This document shows positions 53,961 through 61,740 of a stretch of 64,000 bases of DNA, in pieces; the stretch's first letter is position 1; every line of letters starts with the position of its first letter. Under the pieces are notes generated by a model. That model made no database searches, was not told the DNA's origin, and saw nothing but the letters and a program-made list of their open reading frames with translations. Location: assembly GCA_034927445.1 (NCBI GenBank), contig JAYFPZ010000016.1, positions 109,998-173,997 of the forward strand, read 5' to 3'. The stretch comes from PHAA01 sp034927445 (GTDB taxonomy: Bacteria > Bacillota > Syntrophomonadia > Syntrophomonadales > Syntrophomonadaceae). The position numbers and the translations under genes are program-made.

Positions 53961-55124
53961 CTATTCCATTTCTCTTCTGATAGGCTGCCCGCCGCCATTG
54001 ATGCATCCGCCCGGGCAGTTCATAACTTCAATGAAATGATATTGGCTTCTGCCTGCCAGCACATCTTCAATGACACTGTCCACATGTTTGGTGCCGGTTA
54101 CGATACACACTTTAACGGGCAAAGATTGGCCCAGGTCTTTGACCGGTATGTCTACGGTGGCCTCCCTGACCGGTTGGAGGCCCCTGACCGCCTGGAATTC
54201 AACCTGATCCAGGGTTTGTCCGCTCAGTATTTCATAGGCGGTTCTTAAGGCCGCTTCCATGACTCCTCCGCTTACCCCGAATATAGTGGCTGCACCGGTT
54301 GATGCCCCCACAAACTTGTCGGCCTCTTCATCGGGCAGACTAACAAAATCAATATTTTTGGCTTTAATCAAAGCCGCCAGTTCGCGCGTGGTTATTACGG
54401 CGTCCACGTCCCGGTAGCCGCTGGCCATGAACTCAGGCCGGCTGCACTCATATTTTTTAGCAGTGCAGGGCATGACCGAAACTGAATAAATATCAGCGGG
54501 ATCAACGTTAAGCTTGGCCGGCAAGTAGGTTTTGGCTACCGCTCCGAACATCTGCTGCGGCGACTTGGCCGAAGACAGATGGGGAAGTATCTTGGGATAC
54601 TTGTCTTCCGCATACTTGATCCAGGCCGGACAGCAGGAGGTAAACTGGGGCAGCGGGCCGTTGTTCTCAAACCCTTTGACCCCCAGGGCCCCATATACGC
54701 GGTGAATTAACTCGGTTCCTTCCTCCATAATAGTGAGATCAGCCGTGAACTCGGTGTCATAAACCTTCTTAAAGCCAAGCCTTCTCAGAGCGGCATACAT
54801 CTTGTGCTTGACATTTGTGCCTGGGGCCAGACCAAACTCCTCCCCCAGAGCCACTCTTACTGCCGGTGCTTCCTGGACTATAACGAATTTACCCGGATCT
54901 GCCAGAGCTTTCTTCACTTCATCAACCATACTGTAATCTTCTATTCTGCCAAAAGGACAATTTATCAGGCATTGCCCGCAGTTAATACAGAGTTTACGGT
55001 CGATTTTGTGTCTCTGGCCCAGTAATCCGCTGATTGCACCGGTAGGACAAATAGACGTGCAATGATCACAGGCTTTACAATCACTGGTCACGTTGATTAT
55101 CCCTTGGTCTAATACGGTACTCAT
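53961..55124 (-). CDS. hydA: [FeFe] hydrogenase catalytic subunit
   Basis: A 387-residue hydrogenase. Two N-terminal [4Fe-4S] clusters are bound by Cys16/19/22/26 and Cys46/49/52/56. The H-cluster domain has all three signatures: L1 TSCCPAW, L2 MPCTAKKYE and L3 MNCPGGCINGGGQP. The short architecture and adjacency to hydB match the periplasmic Desulfovibrio type. With Tat-exported HydB and a cytochrome b it forms an extracytoplasmic, membrane-linked hydrogenase, suited to hydrogen release from menaquinol during syntrophic growth, or to uptake. AAAGGAGGAAGG precedes the ATG. A structured RNA with terminators lies upstream. Confidence 0.95.
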   Translation of the reverse strand: MSTVLDQGIINVTSDCKACDHCTSICPTGAISGLLGQRHKIDRKLCINCGQCLINCPFGRIEDYSMVDEVKKALADPGKFVIVQEAPAVRVALGEEFGLAPGTNVKHKMYAALRRLGFKKVYDTEFTADLTIMEEGTELIHRVYGALGVKGFENNGPLPQFTSCCPAWIKYAEDKYPKILPHLSSAKSPQQMFGAVAKTYLPAKLNVDPADIYSVSVMPCTAKKYECSRPEFMASGYRDVDAVITTRELAALIKAKNIDFVSLPDEEADKFVGASTGAATIFGVSGGVMEAALRTAYEILSGQTLDQVEFQAVRGLQPVREATVDIPVKDLGQSLPVKVCIVTGTKHVDSVIEDVLAGRSQYHFIEVMNCPGGCINGGGQPIRREME

Positions 55125-55356
55125 ATCCTTCCTCCTTTGATGCCAAAAATGAATTTATTGAGTTTAACCAAACACCTCCTTGTAAACAGACATACTTGGA
55201 TATCTACCTATATCCGTCCCCTGCTGTACCTACGACACCTAACAGCTTCAGGAGAACTCGCAATAAATATTTAAACAACCAACGAAGGAGCATTACTTAA
55301 GATGAACCCACCAAAACAGGATGTTGACGGGCCAAATAAAAGAGGGGGGACCACAA

Positions 55357-55406
55357 AACAAAAAAACCATGATGAATTTACCCCAAGGGGCAAACCTTCA
55401 TGGTTT
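55357..55406 (-). terminator. Second terminator in the hydABC leader
   Basis: On the minus strand AAACCATGA (rc of 55398-55406) pairs with TCATGGTTT (rc of 55364-55372), around an inner CCCC/GGGG stem. The stem runs directly into a tract of seven T residues. It lies about 230 bases before hydA. Confidence 0.75.
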
Positions 55407-55475
55407 AATTCAAAATATAAATATAAGAATAATTCCACGGCATTCTTCTGAATGCCAAATTATAAGAAAGTCACA

Positions 55476-55506
55476 AAACCAGACTTTTTGTGGAAAAGTC
55501 TGGTTT
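55476..55506 (-). terminator. First terminator in the hydABC leader (after RNA copy A)
   Basis: A perfect 13-bp stem (AAACCAGACTTTT and complement) with a 5-base loop, whose 3' end supplies TTTTG on the minus strand. It begins 29 bases after the end of RNA copy A, the layout of a riboswitch expression platform. Confidence 0.75.
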
Positions 55507-55534
55507 AAAGACAACAAACAATAAGTCCTTCTTA

Positions 55535-55632
55535 CCAAACTCCTTTCCACAATGGGAGGTACAGCCGTTTCCTGCTGTACCCTGCAGGCCTCAAAACCAT
55601 GGACTATCTTTAGGCAATGAGACTCGGAGGTT
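55535..55632 (-). promoter_or_regulatory. Structured RNA copy A (possible Moco/Tuco-type riboswitch) upstream of hydABC
   Basis: On the minus strand the element reads CTCCGAGTCTC ... CCTAAAG ... CCATGG ... TTGAGGCC ... GGTACAGC-AGGAAACG-GCTGTACC ... TCCCATTGTG ... GAAAGGAG. CTCC can pair with the final GGAG (P1) and GTCTC with GAGGC. The GTACAGC/GCTGTAC stem carries a GAAA tetraloop, and CCTAA...ATGG resembles an 11-nt tetraloop receptor. The same pattern occurs at 61741-61834 and 62095-62190. The conserved words fit my memory of the molybdenum-cofactor riboswitch (Moco RNA), but I cannot verify this. A terminator follows. Confidence 0.65.
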
Positions 55633-55757
55633 AAATAACTAAAGATTATCAAGTAATTTTTATATGTTTATATTAGTGATTCTACACCTAGTTGCGTTTT
55701 CCTGCAATCCAAGAAATATTTTTATTTAGTTCACTTGCCGCCACTCCGGATCAGGAT

Positions 55758-55781
55758 AACTAATCATGGATCTGATTAGTT
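55758..55781. promoter_or_regulatory. Palindrome upstream of the SDR gene
   Basis: AACTAATCA (55758-55766) and TGATTAGTT (55773-55781) form a perfect 9-bp inverted repeat with a 6-base spacer, about 115 bases before the SDR start. Possible operator; no T-run. Confidence 0.35.
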
Positions 55782-55895
55782 GCGGCAGAAATGTTATTCT
55801 ATATAGACAGAGCGTAAGTGGAGTGCATAGAGAAGAACTAACTGCCATTGCCAAACAGGCCGGCAGGTCATTAAATTGCTAAAGGAATTGGAGAA

Positions 55896-56639
55896 TTGAA
55901 GGAAATGAAAAAGACAGCTTTGATTACGGGTGGTTCTAAGGGGATTGGACGGGCAACGGCAAAACTTTTTGCCGCCAATAAATATAATGTGATAATAAAC
56001 TACCTGAATTCGGAAAAGAATGCCTGTTTTCTGGTGAGCAGTCTTGAAAAGCAAGGGCACCCAGTAATGGCTTGTAAAGCGGATATCACTAAAAGAGACC
56101 AGGTTGAAGCTATGATTCAGGCAGGTATTCGAAAATTCGGGACGATTGATATTTTGGTTAATAATGCCGGAATAGCCCAGCAAAAGCTCTTTACTGACAT
56201 TAGCGAAAAGGAGTGGGACCGGATGCTGGATGTCAATGTTAAAGGACTTTTTAATTGCTGTCAGTGTGTGGTGCCCCATATGGTTAATAAAAAGGCGGGT
56301 AAAATAATAAATATTTCGTCGGTATGGGGAATTACAGGCGCCTCCTGCGAGGTTCATTATTCAACCGCCAAGGCGGCGGTCATCGGTTTTACCAAAGCGC
56401 TGGCCCGGGAACTGGGCCCCTCCAATATTCAGGTAAATTGTGTGGCCCCGGGAATTATTGCCACTGATATGAACGCCGGGCTGGATGAAAGCGCCCGGGA
56501 GAGCCTGCTGCTGGAAACGCCGCTGCTGAGGTTTGGAACCCCCGCTGACATAGCTCATGCCATCTTTTATTTGGCTTCTGAACAAGCAGATTTTCTGACC
56601 GGACAGGTTATAAGCCCCAATGGCGGATTTGTAATATAA
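55896..56639 (+). CDS. SDR-family 3-oxoacyl-ACP reductase-like protein (FabG-like)
   Basis: A 247-residue classical short-chain dehydrogenase. It has TGGSKGIGRAT for NAD(P) binding, NNAG at about residue 90, ISSVWG with the catalytic Ser, YSTAKAAV with Tyr-x3-Lys, and VAPGIIATDM. It closely resembles FabG or acetoacetyl-CoA reductases, but there are no fatty-acid genes nearby and its substrate is open. TTG 55896 has AAAGGA 9 bases upstream and is used here; ATG 55905 would shorten the protein by three residues. It precedes the DUF3842-FmdE-nickel gene string. Confidence 0.85.
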   Translation: MKEMKKTALITGGSKGIGRATAKLFAANKYNVIINYLNSEKNACFLVSSLEKQGHPVMACKADITKRDQVEAMIQAGIRKFGTIDILVNNAGIAQQKLFTDISEKEWDRMLDVNVKGLFNCCQCVVPHMVNKKAGKIINISSVWGITGASCEVHYSTAKAAVIGFTKALARELGPSNIQVNCVAPGIIATDMNAGLDESARESLLLETPLLRFGTPADIAHAIFYLASEQADFLTGQVISPNGGFVI

Positions 56640-56758
56640 TTAGCTAAGGAGGGCAGGTCGTTGTATCACCCGGTTGTCAAATCCCCGGTTTAAGCATGAT
56701 GTGGCTTTTTGATCCTGATATGCTATACTGTAGTCCAAAAAGGAGTGGAGGGTAACAA

Positions 56759-57181
56759 GTGAAGATTGCGGTAGTGGATGGCCAGGGTGGTGGAATTGGC
56801 AGAATAATTGTAGAGAAACTGCGCCAGGAAATGGGCAACAGCTGCCATATTATCGGACTGGGAACCAATGCCGTAGCCACCTCTCTGATGCTTAAAGCCG
56901 GTGCCAATGAAGGGGCCAGTGGGGAAAACGCAGTTATTAGAACGGTCTCTAACGTAGACCTGGTGTTGGGTTCGGTTGCGGTTATTGCCGCCCACTCGTT
57001 TTTGGGAGAGCTTACTCCGGCAATGGCCGAGGCGGTTGCTTCCGCCCGGGCGGTCAAGGTGCTCTTGCCCTTGAACCGTTATGGTCTGGAGATTAGCGGA
57101 ATAATGGATGAACCGTTGCCTTTACAGGTGAATCATATGGTTAACCGGGTGAAACAAATATACGACAGTGGCAAGTATTGA
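56759..57181 (+). CDS. DUF3842-family protein
   Basis: A 140-residue Rossmann-like protein starting KIAVVDGQGGGIGR, the signature of the DUF3842 family, followed by GTNAVATSLMLKAGAN and a central VIAAHSFLGELTP. The glycine-rich start suggests nucleotide binding, but no activity is known. GTG start behind GGAGTGGAGGG. It lies 25 bases before an FmdE-like gene and ahead of nickel-handling genes, so a part in metal or cofactor delivery can be imagined but is not shown. Confidence 0.75.
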   Translation: MKIAVVDGQGGGIGRIIVEKLRQEMGNSCHIIGLGTNAVATSLMLKAGANEGASGENAVIRTVSNVDLVLGSVAVIAAHSFLGELTPAMAEAVASARAVKVLLPLNRYGLEISGIMDEPLPLQVNHMVNRVKQIYDSGKY

Positions 57182-57206
57182 TTGATGGAAAGGCAGGTGC
57201 AGATAA

Positions 57207-57791
57207 ATGTGCAGAAATATGCCGCCTCTGGAATTGGCGATTCAATTTCACGGGCATGTATGTCCGGGTCTGTTGCTGGGGGTTAGGGCAGCGGAATTTG
57301 CCCAAAAGCAGCTGGGGGTCAATCCTGACCAGGACGAGGAATTACTGGCGGTGGTTGAGACCAATTCCTGCGGAGTGGATGCTATCCAGGCAATTTTGGG
57401 CTGTACTTTCGGGAAAGGCAACCTGATTTTCAAAGATTACGGGAAGAATGTATATACGATTGCCAGCCGGGAACAGAACCGGGCGGTGCGGATAGCCCAG
57501 AAATTCAAAGACAAACCTGATTCGGATTCGGCCCGTTACCGGGAGTTGAACCATAAAGCGGATTTGACTGATGCGGAAATCAGCGAAAAGGAAAATCTGC
57601 TGGGGGTTATTTTTGAAAAAATTATGAGTATGCCCTTTGACGATCTTTTCAATTGGCAGGAAATCGATTTTGATTTCCCCGAGAAAGCCAAGATTTATCC
57701 TACGGTGCGGTGTGTTGTCTGCGGAGAAGGGGTAATGGAACCCCGGGCTGCAAAAACCGAACGCGGATATATATGCCCCGGCTGTGTATAA
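57207..57791 (+). CDS. FmdE-family protein
   Basis: A 194-residue FmdE-domain protein. The N-terminal signature FHGHVCPGLLLGVRAAEFA and the ETNSCGVDAIQAILGCTFGKGNL block are typical. The C-terminal zinc-ribbon has CVVCGE and CPGC. FmdE is named after the tungsten/molybdenum formylmethanofuran dehydrogenase operon, but in bacteria it occurs widely without that enzyme, often near molybdenum or nickel functions. AGGCAGGTG precedes the ATG. It is probably co-transcribed with DUF3842 and the CooT fusion. Confidence 0.85.
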   Translation: MCRNMPPLELAIQFHGHVCPGLLLGVRAAEFAQKQLGVNPDQDEELLAVVETNSCGVDAIQAILGCTFGKGNLIFKDYGKNVYTIASREQNRAVRIAQKFKDKPDSDSARYRELNHKADLTDAEISEKENLLGVIFEKIMSMPFDDLFNWQEIDFDFPEKAKIYPTVRCVVCGEGVMEPRAAKTERGYICPGCV

Positions 57792-57809
57792 AGGATGGAG
57801 GTAAAAGAC

Positions 57810-58610
57810 ATGTGTGAAGCCAATGTTTTTGTAAGGCGGGGTGGGCAGGAGGAACTGCTCATGGAGAGCGTGGATCGTATAATTCCGGGCGAGGATCATA
57901 GTATTTTTATGGAAAATATTTTTGGGGAACGCAGGATAGTAAAAGCTCATATTCGCGAAATGGAACTGGTCCACCACCGCATAATTCTCGAGGAAATAGC
58001 TGAAGCCGTGCCGGCCGGGCATCAGGAGATATGGCTGGAACCAGACACTGATCATGGGCATTTTCATCCCGGCGAAGAAGTGCGATTGAAGTTGTATAAG
58101 GGCTATAATATGCGCCCTGACCCGGAAGCTGCCCATGCCGACCTGCAGGTTTATATGATTGAGGACGGTACTCCTCACCAGTTGGAGATGCATAACCATC
58201 ACGGCACCATGGAAATTAAATTGGACCGGGAGGTGGATGGGCTGGTGCAAATCCATGTGCATGAACAGGGCAATCAGGAATTATACGCATCGGCTCTGGT
58301 AGAGGTGGGGCACCATCACCATCACGGGGTAAAACCCGCAGGTCTGCCACTGGAGATATTTCCGTCAGAGTACGGGCATGCACGTTTGGGGGAAAACTAT
58401 GAGATCAAGGTGTTGCAGGAGGGAGAGCCCCTGGCTGGAACTGAAGTCAGGGTGACCTATAGCAGTACCCAGAATAAAGACTATCCGCACCGCTTGACTA
58501 CGGATGAAGAAGGCCGGGCTCGAATATTTCTGACTGCCCGGGGCAATTACCTGTTTTCCGTTACAGTTGGCAATATCGTCAGTACTTTTACCTTGATAAA
58601 AAGTTTTTAG
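57810..58610 (+). CDS. CooT-type nickel-binding domain fused to a DUF4198-like domain
   Basis: A 266-residue fusion. Residues 1-65 (MCEANVFV... GEDHSIFMENIFGE... HIREMELVHHRIIL) match the small nickel-binding CooT family, including Met-Cys at the very start. The rest resembles DUF4198/NikK-like nickel or cobalt-binding proteins. It has His-rich segments (TDHGHFHPGEEVRL, HNHHG and five consecutive His at 168-172) and a C-terminal beta-sandwich (LTTDEEGRARIFL). There is no signal peptide, so it is cytoplasmic, unlike secreted DUF4198 proteins. ATG 57810 is favoured over 57795 by GGAGG and by the CooT N-terminus. Just upstream of the metal transporter. Confidence 0.8.
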   Translation: MCEANVFVRRGGQEELLMESVDRIIPGEDHSIFMENIFGERRIVKAHIREMELVHHRIILEEIAEAVPAGHQEIWLEPDTDHGHFHPGEEVRLKLYKGYNMRPDPEAAHADLQVYMIEDGTPHQLEMHNHHGTMEIKLDREVDGLVQIHVHEQGNQELYASALVEVGHHHHHGVKPAGLPLEIFPSEYGHARLGENYEIKVLQEGEPLAGTEVRVTYSSTQNKDYPHRLTTDEEGRARIFLTARGNYLFSVTVGNIVSTFTLIKSF

Positions 58611-58663
58611 TTTTTAAAATTAATGCAGGGAAATTAATTAATCTGTCGAATATAAAAGTAATT

Positions 58664-58760
58664 GAAACCATGAAGGTTTCACCGGGTTACTCGATTTGAT
58701 CCTTTTAATAATTGCCCATGAAGGGTTCGTATTTTTGCGCCCTTTATGGGTTATTTTATT
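58664..58760 (+). terminator. Hairpins between the CooT fusion and cbiM
   Basis: A small hairpin GAAACC-ATGAA-GGTTTC (58664-58680) is followed by a stronger one, CCCATGAAGGG (58715-58725) with CCCTTTATGGG (58740-58750), and a TTATTTTATT tract. The second looks like a terminator or attenuator 20 bases before cbiM. No cobalamin or NiCo riboswitch consensus was recognised here. Confidence 0.5.
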
Positions 58761-58780
58761 GGAAAGGTAGATGAGTTGGT

Positions 58781-59836
58781 ATGCATATGGCGGACGCATT
58801 GGTATCACCGCTGGTCGGTGGAGTTATGTGGGTTGCCACGGCAGGGGTTGCAGCCTATTCGGTCAAAAAGCTCCAGCAGGAAATGGATGAAAAAAAGGTA
58901 CCGTTGATGGGGGTAATGGGTGCTTTCGTTTTTGCCGCCCAGATGATCAATTTTTCGATTCCGGGGACAGGATCCAGCGGACATCTGGGAGGAGGACTGC
59001 TGCTTGCCATTTTGTTGGGCCCCTATGCGGGCTTTTTAACCATGGCATCGATTCTTCTGATCCAGGCTCTCTTTTTTGCTGATGGAGGACTGCTGGCCTA
59101 TGGCTGTAATGTCTTTAATATGGGATTTTATACCTGCTTTTTAGCCTATCCCTTTATTTATAATGCTATCATGAAGAAAGGATACAGCAAGTCGCGTATA
59201 TTCTCCGCTTCCATGCTGGCCGCCGTTCTGGGCTTACAGATGGGTGCCTTCAGCGTGGTTTTGGAAACTCTAATGTCCGGGATATCAGAACTGCCTTTCG
59301 GTACTTTTGTGCTGCTGATGCAGCCGATTCACCTGGGAATAGGCATTGTAGAAGGACTCGTCACCGCTGTGGTGGTTGCCTTTGTATGGCAGGCCCGGCC
59401 TGAGATTATCGAAAAAACATCCCGGGGGGAGATGCTCGGCGGCATCTCTACCGGCAAAGTGGTTGCCGGCCTGGCCATAGTCGCCCTGTTAACGGGCGGA
59501 GTTTTGTCCTGGGTGGCTTCGACCTATCCCGACGGCCTGGAATGGTCCATGTACAAAACTGCCGGAGTTGAAGAACTGGAAGCACCGGACGGGCTCCACC
59601 AGTCTTTATCTGAGGTACAGACCAACACGGCCTTCCTGCCCGATTACGGGTTTAAATCTGCGGAAGGAGAAGAGGAAGCTGCCGAAGCCGAGCCGGCTTG
59701 GCCTGCGGTTAATGCTGGTACCAGTTTGGCAGGCATTGTGGGAGGGGTCCTAACGCTCTTGCTGGCTGGGATCACCGGACTGGTAATTAACAGCTTTAAA
59801 CGGAAAAAGAAATCAGCTACAATTATACAAGCATAA
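58781..59836 (+). CDS. cbiM: Cobalt/nickel ECF transporter membrane component CbiM fused to CbiN-like domain
   Basis: A 351-residue membrane protein. The N-terminal MHMADALVSP provides the Met-His metal-binding amino terminus of CbiM/NikM. The following seven hydrophobic helices (to about 215) include the SGHLGGGLLLAILLGPYAGFL stretch read in parts. The C-terminal third (about 225-345) has two helices around PDGLEW and a loop, equal to CbiN/NikN, so M and N are fused. With hypAB and hydrogenase genes nearby, nickel is the more likely ion, though cobalt cannot be excluded. Confidence 0.9.
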   Translation: MHMADALVSPLVGGVMWVATAGVAAYSVKKLQQEMDEKKVPLMGVMGAFVFAAQMINFSIPGTGSSGHLGGGLLLAILLGPYAGFLTMASILLIQALFFADGGLLAYGCNVFNMGFYTCFLAYPFIYNAIMKKGYSKSRIFSASMLAAVLGLQMGAFSVVLETLMSGISELPFGTFVLLMQPIHLGIGIVEGLVTAVVVAFVWQARPEIIEKTSRGEMLGGISTGKVVAGLAIVALLTGGVLSWVASTYPDGLEWSMYKTAGVEELEAPDGLHQSLSEVQTNTAFLPDYGFKSAEGEEEAAEAEPAWPAVNAGTSLAGIVGGVLTLLLAGITGLVINSFKRKKKSATIIQA

Positions 59837-59893
59837 TGAAGGGGCGGGTAATTGTTTCCCGCCCTGGATATTAAAGGAGACATTCAGCCTAAA

Positions 59894-60706
59894 ATGTCAA
59901 ATATTGCCGATGCCATTTATAATATGCATTACATTGATGAAGTAGCCGGAGCAGGTTCCCCTATCCACCGCATTCATCCCCTGGCTAAATTGCTGGTTAC
60001 GATTGTCTATTTGTTCATCGTGGTATCTTTCAGCAAGTACGATATTATTGCTATGCTGCCGCTGGTATTTTATCCTGTGATTATGTTGAGTCTTGGAGAT
60101 ATCCCGGTCAGACTTTTATCGAAGCCCATGCTGATTGCCGCCCCCTTGGTGTTGGGTATAGGTATTTTCAATCCCATCATGGACCCAAGCCCACTGATGA
60201 TTGTAGGTTCAGTCACGGTTACAGGCGGCTGGATCTCATTTTTATCCCTGGTATTTAAATGTATTTTGACGGTAACCGCAGCCATCATCCTGGTGGCCTC
60301 TACGGGAATGGAAAAAGTGGCCCTTTCCCTGCGTATACTGCATGTCCCCAGGTTATTTGTACTGCAGCTGCTGCTTACTTACCGTTACATTTATGTCTTG
60401 ATGGAGGAAGCCGGCCGGGTCTGGAATGCCTATATTCTCAGAGCGCCCGGGCAAAAAGGGATTCATTTTAGAGTCTGGGGGCCTTTAGCCGGGCAAATGC
60501 TGTTGCGAACTATGGACCGGGCCCAGAGGGTATATGAAGCCATGAAACTGAGAGGCTTTGAAGGTGAATATCACCCGGGGGGGGTTCAAAAGTTTTCCGG
60601 GGGAGATGTTGCTTTTGCATTGGGATGGATTCTGTTTTTAGTTATGGTTCGCTATTACAACCTGCCTGCTCTAATCGGGCAGTTGGGCGCACGGGGGTTG
60701 TCATGA
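59894..60706 (+). CDS. cbiQ: ECF transporter transmembrane component CbiQ
   Basis: A 270-residue membrane protein of the CbiQ/NikQ family with about five to six helices and the family coupling motifs near residues 175-225 (AYILRAPGQKG and YEAMKLRGFEGEYH). The frame is open to TTG 59852, but ATG 59894 gives the usual N-terminus (SNIADAIYN) and has GGAG 13 bases upstream. Its stop overlaps the cbiO start (ATGA), so translation is coupled. Confidence 0.88.
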   Translation: MSNIADAIYNMHYIDEVAGAGSPIHRIHPLAKLLVTIVYLFIVVSFSKYDIIAMLPLVFYPVIMLSLGDIPVRLLSKPMLIAAPLVLGIGIFNPIMDPSPLMIVGSVTVTGGWISFLSLVFKCILTVTAAIILVASTGMEKVALSLRILHVPRLFVLQLLLTYRYIYVLMEEAGRVWNAYILRAPGQKGIHFRVWGPLAGQMLLRTMDRAQRVYEAMKLRGFEGEYHPGGVQKFSGGDVAFALGWILFLVMVRYYNLPALIGQLGARGLS

Positions 60707-61458
60707 GTCATCATATAGTGGAGTTCAAGGATGTCTATTATCAATATCCCGATGGCAAACAGGCTGTAAACGGTCTATCAGCCCGTATTATCCATGGGGA
60801 ATCAGTAGGTTTGGTAGGGGCCAATGGCGCCGGCAAGACATCTTTACTAATGCTTCTGACCGGTATATTATCTGCCACGGCTGGTCAGATACGGGTGGGA
60901 GATACCGTACTGACTAAAAGAACCTTGCCTTTAATAAGAAGAACGATTGGTTTCTCTTTTCAAAACCCCGATGATCAATTATTCATGAGCAGAGTTTATG
61001 ATGACGTGGCTTTTGGACCTCGAAATTATGGCCTGGACGAGCAGGAGGTTGAGTATAGAGTGTTAAAAGCCCTGGAGACAGTAGGGGCTGCCCATTTGAA
61101 AGACCGGCCTCCCTATAAACTTTCGGGAGGAGAAAAAAGAGCTGCCGCCTTGGCTGCAGTACTTTCGATGGAACCTAACATACTGGTTTTGGATGAGCCT
61201 ACCGCCGCCCTCGATCCCCGTTCCCGCAGGAGGCTTATAAACCTTTTGAAGGGATTTACCCATACTAAAATTATTGCCACCCACGATATGGATATGGTTA
61301 TGGAACTGTGTGAAAGGGCTATAGGGTTGAATGAAGGCTGTATCCATTTCGATGGAGCCAGCCAGGAAGTTCTGGTCAACCAGAAGCTGTTGGCCGAATG
61401 CGGTTTGGAGATGCCGCTTGCCCTGCAGGGATGCCCACGGTGTCATAACCAGGTTTAA
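60703..61458 (+). CDS. cbiO: ECF transporter ATP-binding protein CbiO
   Basis: A 251-residue ATPase of the cobalt/nickel transporter: Walker A GANGAGKTS, Q-loop FSFQNPDDQLF, signature KLSGGEKRAAALAAVL, Walker B LVLDEPTAALDP and switch ATHDMDMV. The C-terminus ends in GCPRCHNQV, a CxxCH metal-binding-like tail. A much longer frame runs back into cbiQ, but ATG 60703, overlapping the cbiQ stop, is the natural start. Confidence 0.92.
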   Translation: MSHHIVEFKDVYYQYPDGKQAVNGLSARIIHGESVGLVGANGAGKTSLLMLLTGILSATAGQIRVGDTVLTKRTLPLIRRTIGFSFQNPDDQLFMSRVYDDVAFGPRNYGLDEQEVEYRVLKALETVGAAHLKDRPPYKLSGGEKRAAALAAVLSMEPNILVLDEPTAALDPRSRRRLINLLKGFTHTKIIATHDMDMVMELCERAIGLNEGCIHFDGASQEVLVNQKLLAECGLEMPLALQGCPRCHNQV

Positions 61459-61477
61459 GAATGCGGTTGTTAAAGAG

Positions 61478-61531
61478 ACGGGATTGCAGATATACTCCAA
61501 GTCGGAGAGTGGGTCAGCAACCCCGTTTTTT
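61478..61531 (+). terminator. Intrinsic terminator of cbiO
   Basis: ACGGGATTGC (61478-61487) pairs with GCAACCCCGT (61517-61526, one mismatch), ending in six T residues. Confidence 0.65.
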
Positions 61532-61541
61532 AATAACCGTC

Positions 61542-61575
61542 AAAAAAAGAAAACCCTTTACACTTGGCAAAGGGT
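61542..61575 (-). terminator. Distal terminator after RNA copy B
   Basis: On the minus strand ACCCTTT and AAAGGGT form a stem with a 9-base loop, followed by TTTCTTTTTTT. It is the second terminator in series behind RNA copy B. Confidence 0.65.
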
Positions 61576-61681
61576 CTTAGAAAAAGATTGGGATTGGATA
61601 CTAGAAGAGTCAGTTTCATCCCAGATCTCCAGTGGGTTGAGCCATACTTTCCATAAGAGCATGACTTGTACAGGTTCACAT

Positions 61682-61712
61682 AAAAAGCCAGACCCTGTGC
61701 AAAGGCCTGGCT
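61682..61712 (-). terminator. Proximal terminator after RNA copy B
   Basis: On the minus strand AGCCAGGCC pairs with GGTCTGGCT (one G-U pair), directly followed by TTTTT. It begins 29 bases after the end of copy B, the same layout as copy A. Confidence 0.75.
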
Positions 61713-61740
61713 ATAAGGCAAAGCATAAAAAGCATTCCTA

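Larger units (their letters stand above)
55125..55895. other. 770-base leader region of hydABC and upstream region of the SDR gene
   Basis: No protein gene is supported. On the minus strand it contains, in transcription order, the structured RNA copy A (55535-55632), two terminators (55476-55506 and 55357-55406) and a degenerate partial copy of the same RNA near 55214-55230, before hydA. On the right side is a palindrome AACTAATCA/TGATTAGTT (55758-55781), upstream of the SDR gene. Confidence 0.6.

Noticed and set aside
55410..55652. 80-codon minus-strand frame over RNA copy A
   Set aside because: It runs through a conserved stem-loop and a terminator with a 13-bp perfect stem, and codons are not conserved in copies B and C.
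58611..58780. Metal-sensing riboswitch before cbiM
   Set aside because: Only two simple hairpins are present, without conserved internal loops of cobalamin or NiCo aptamers; kept as a terminator or attenuator.
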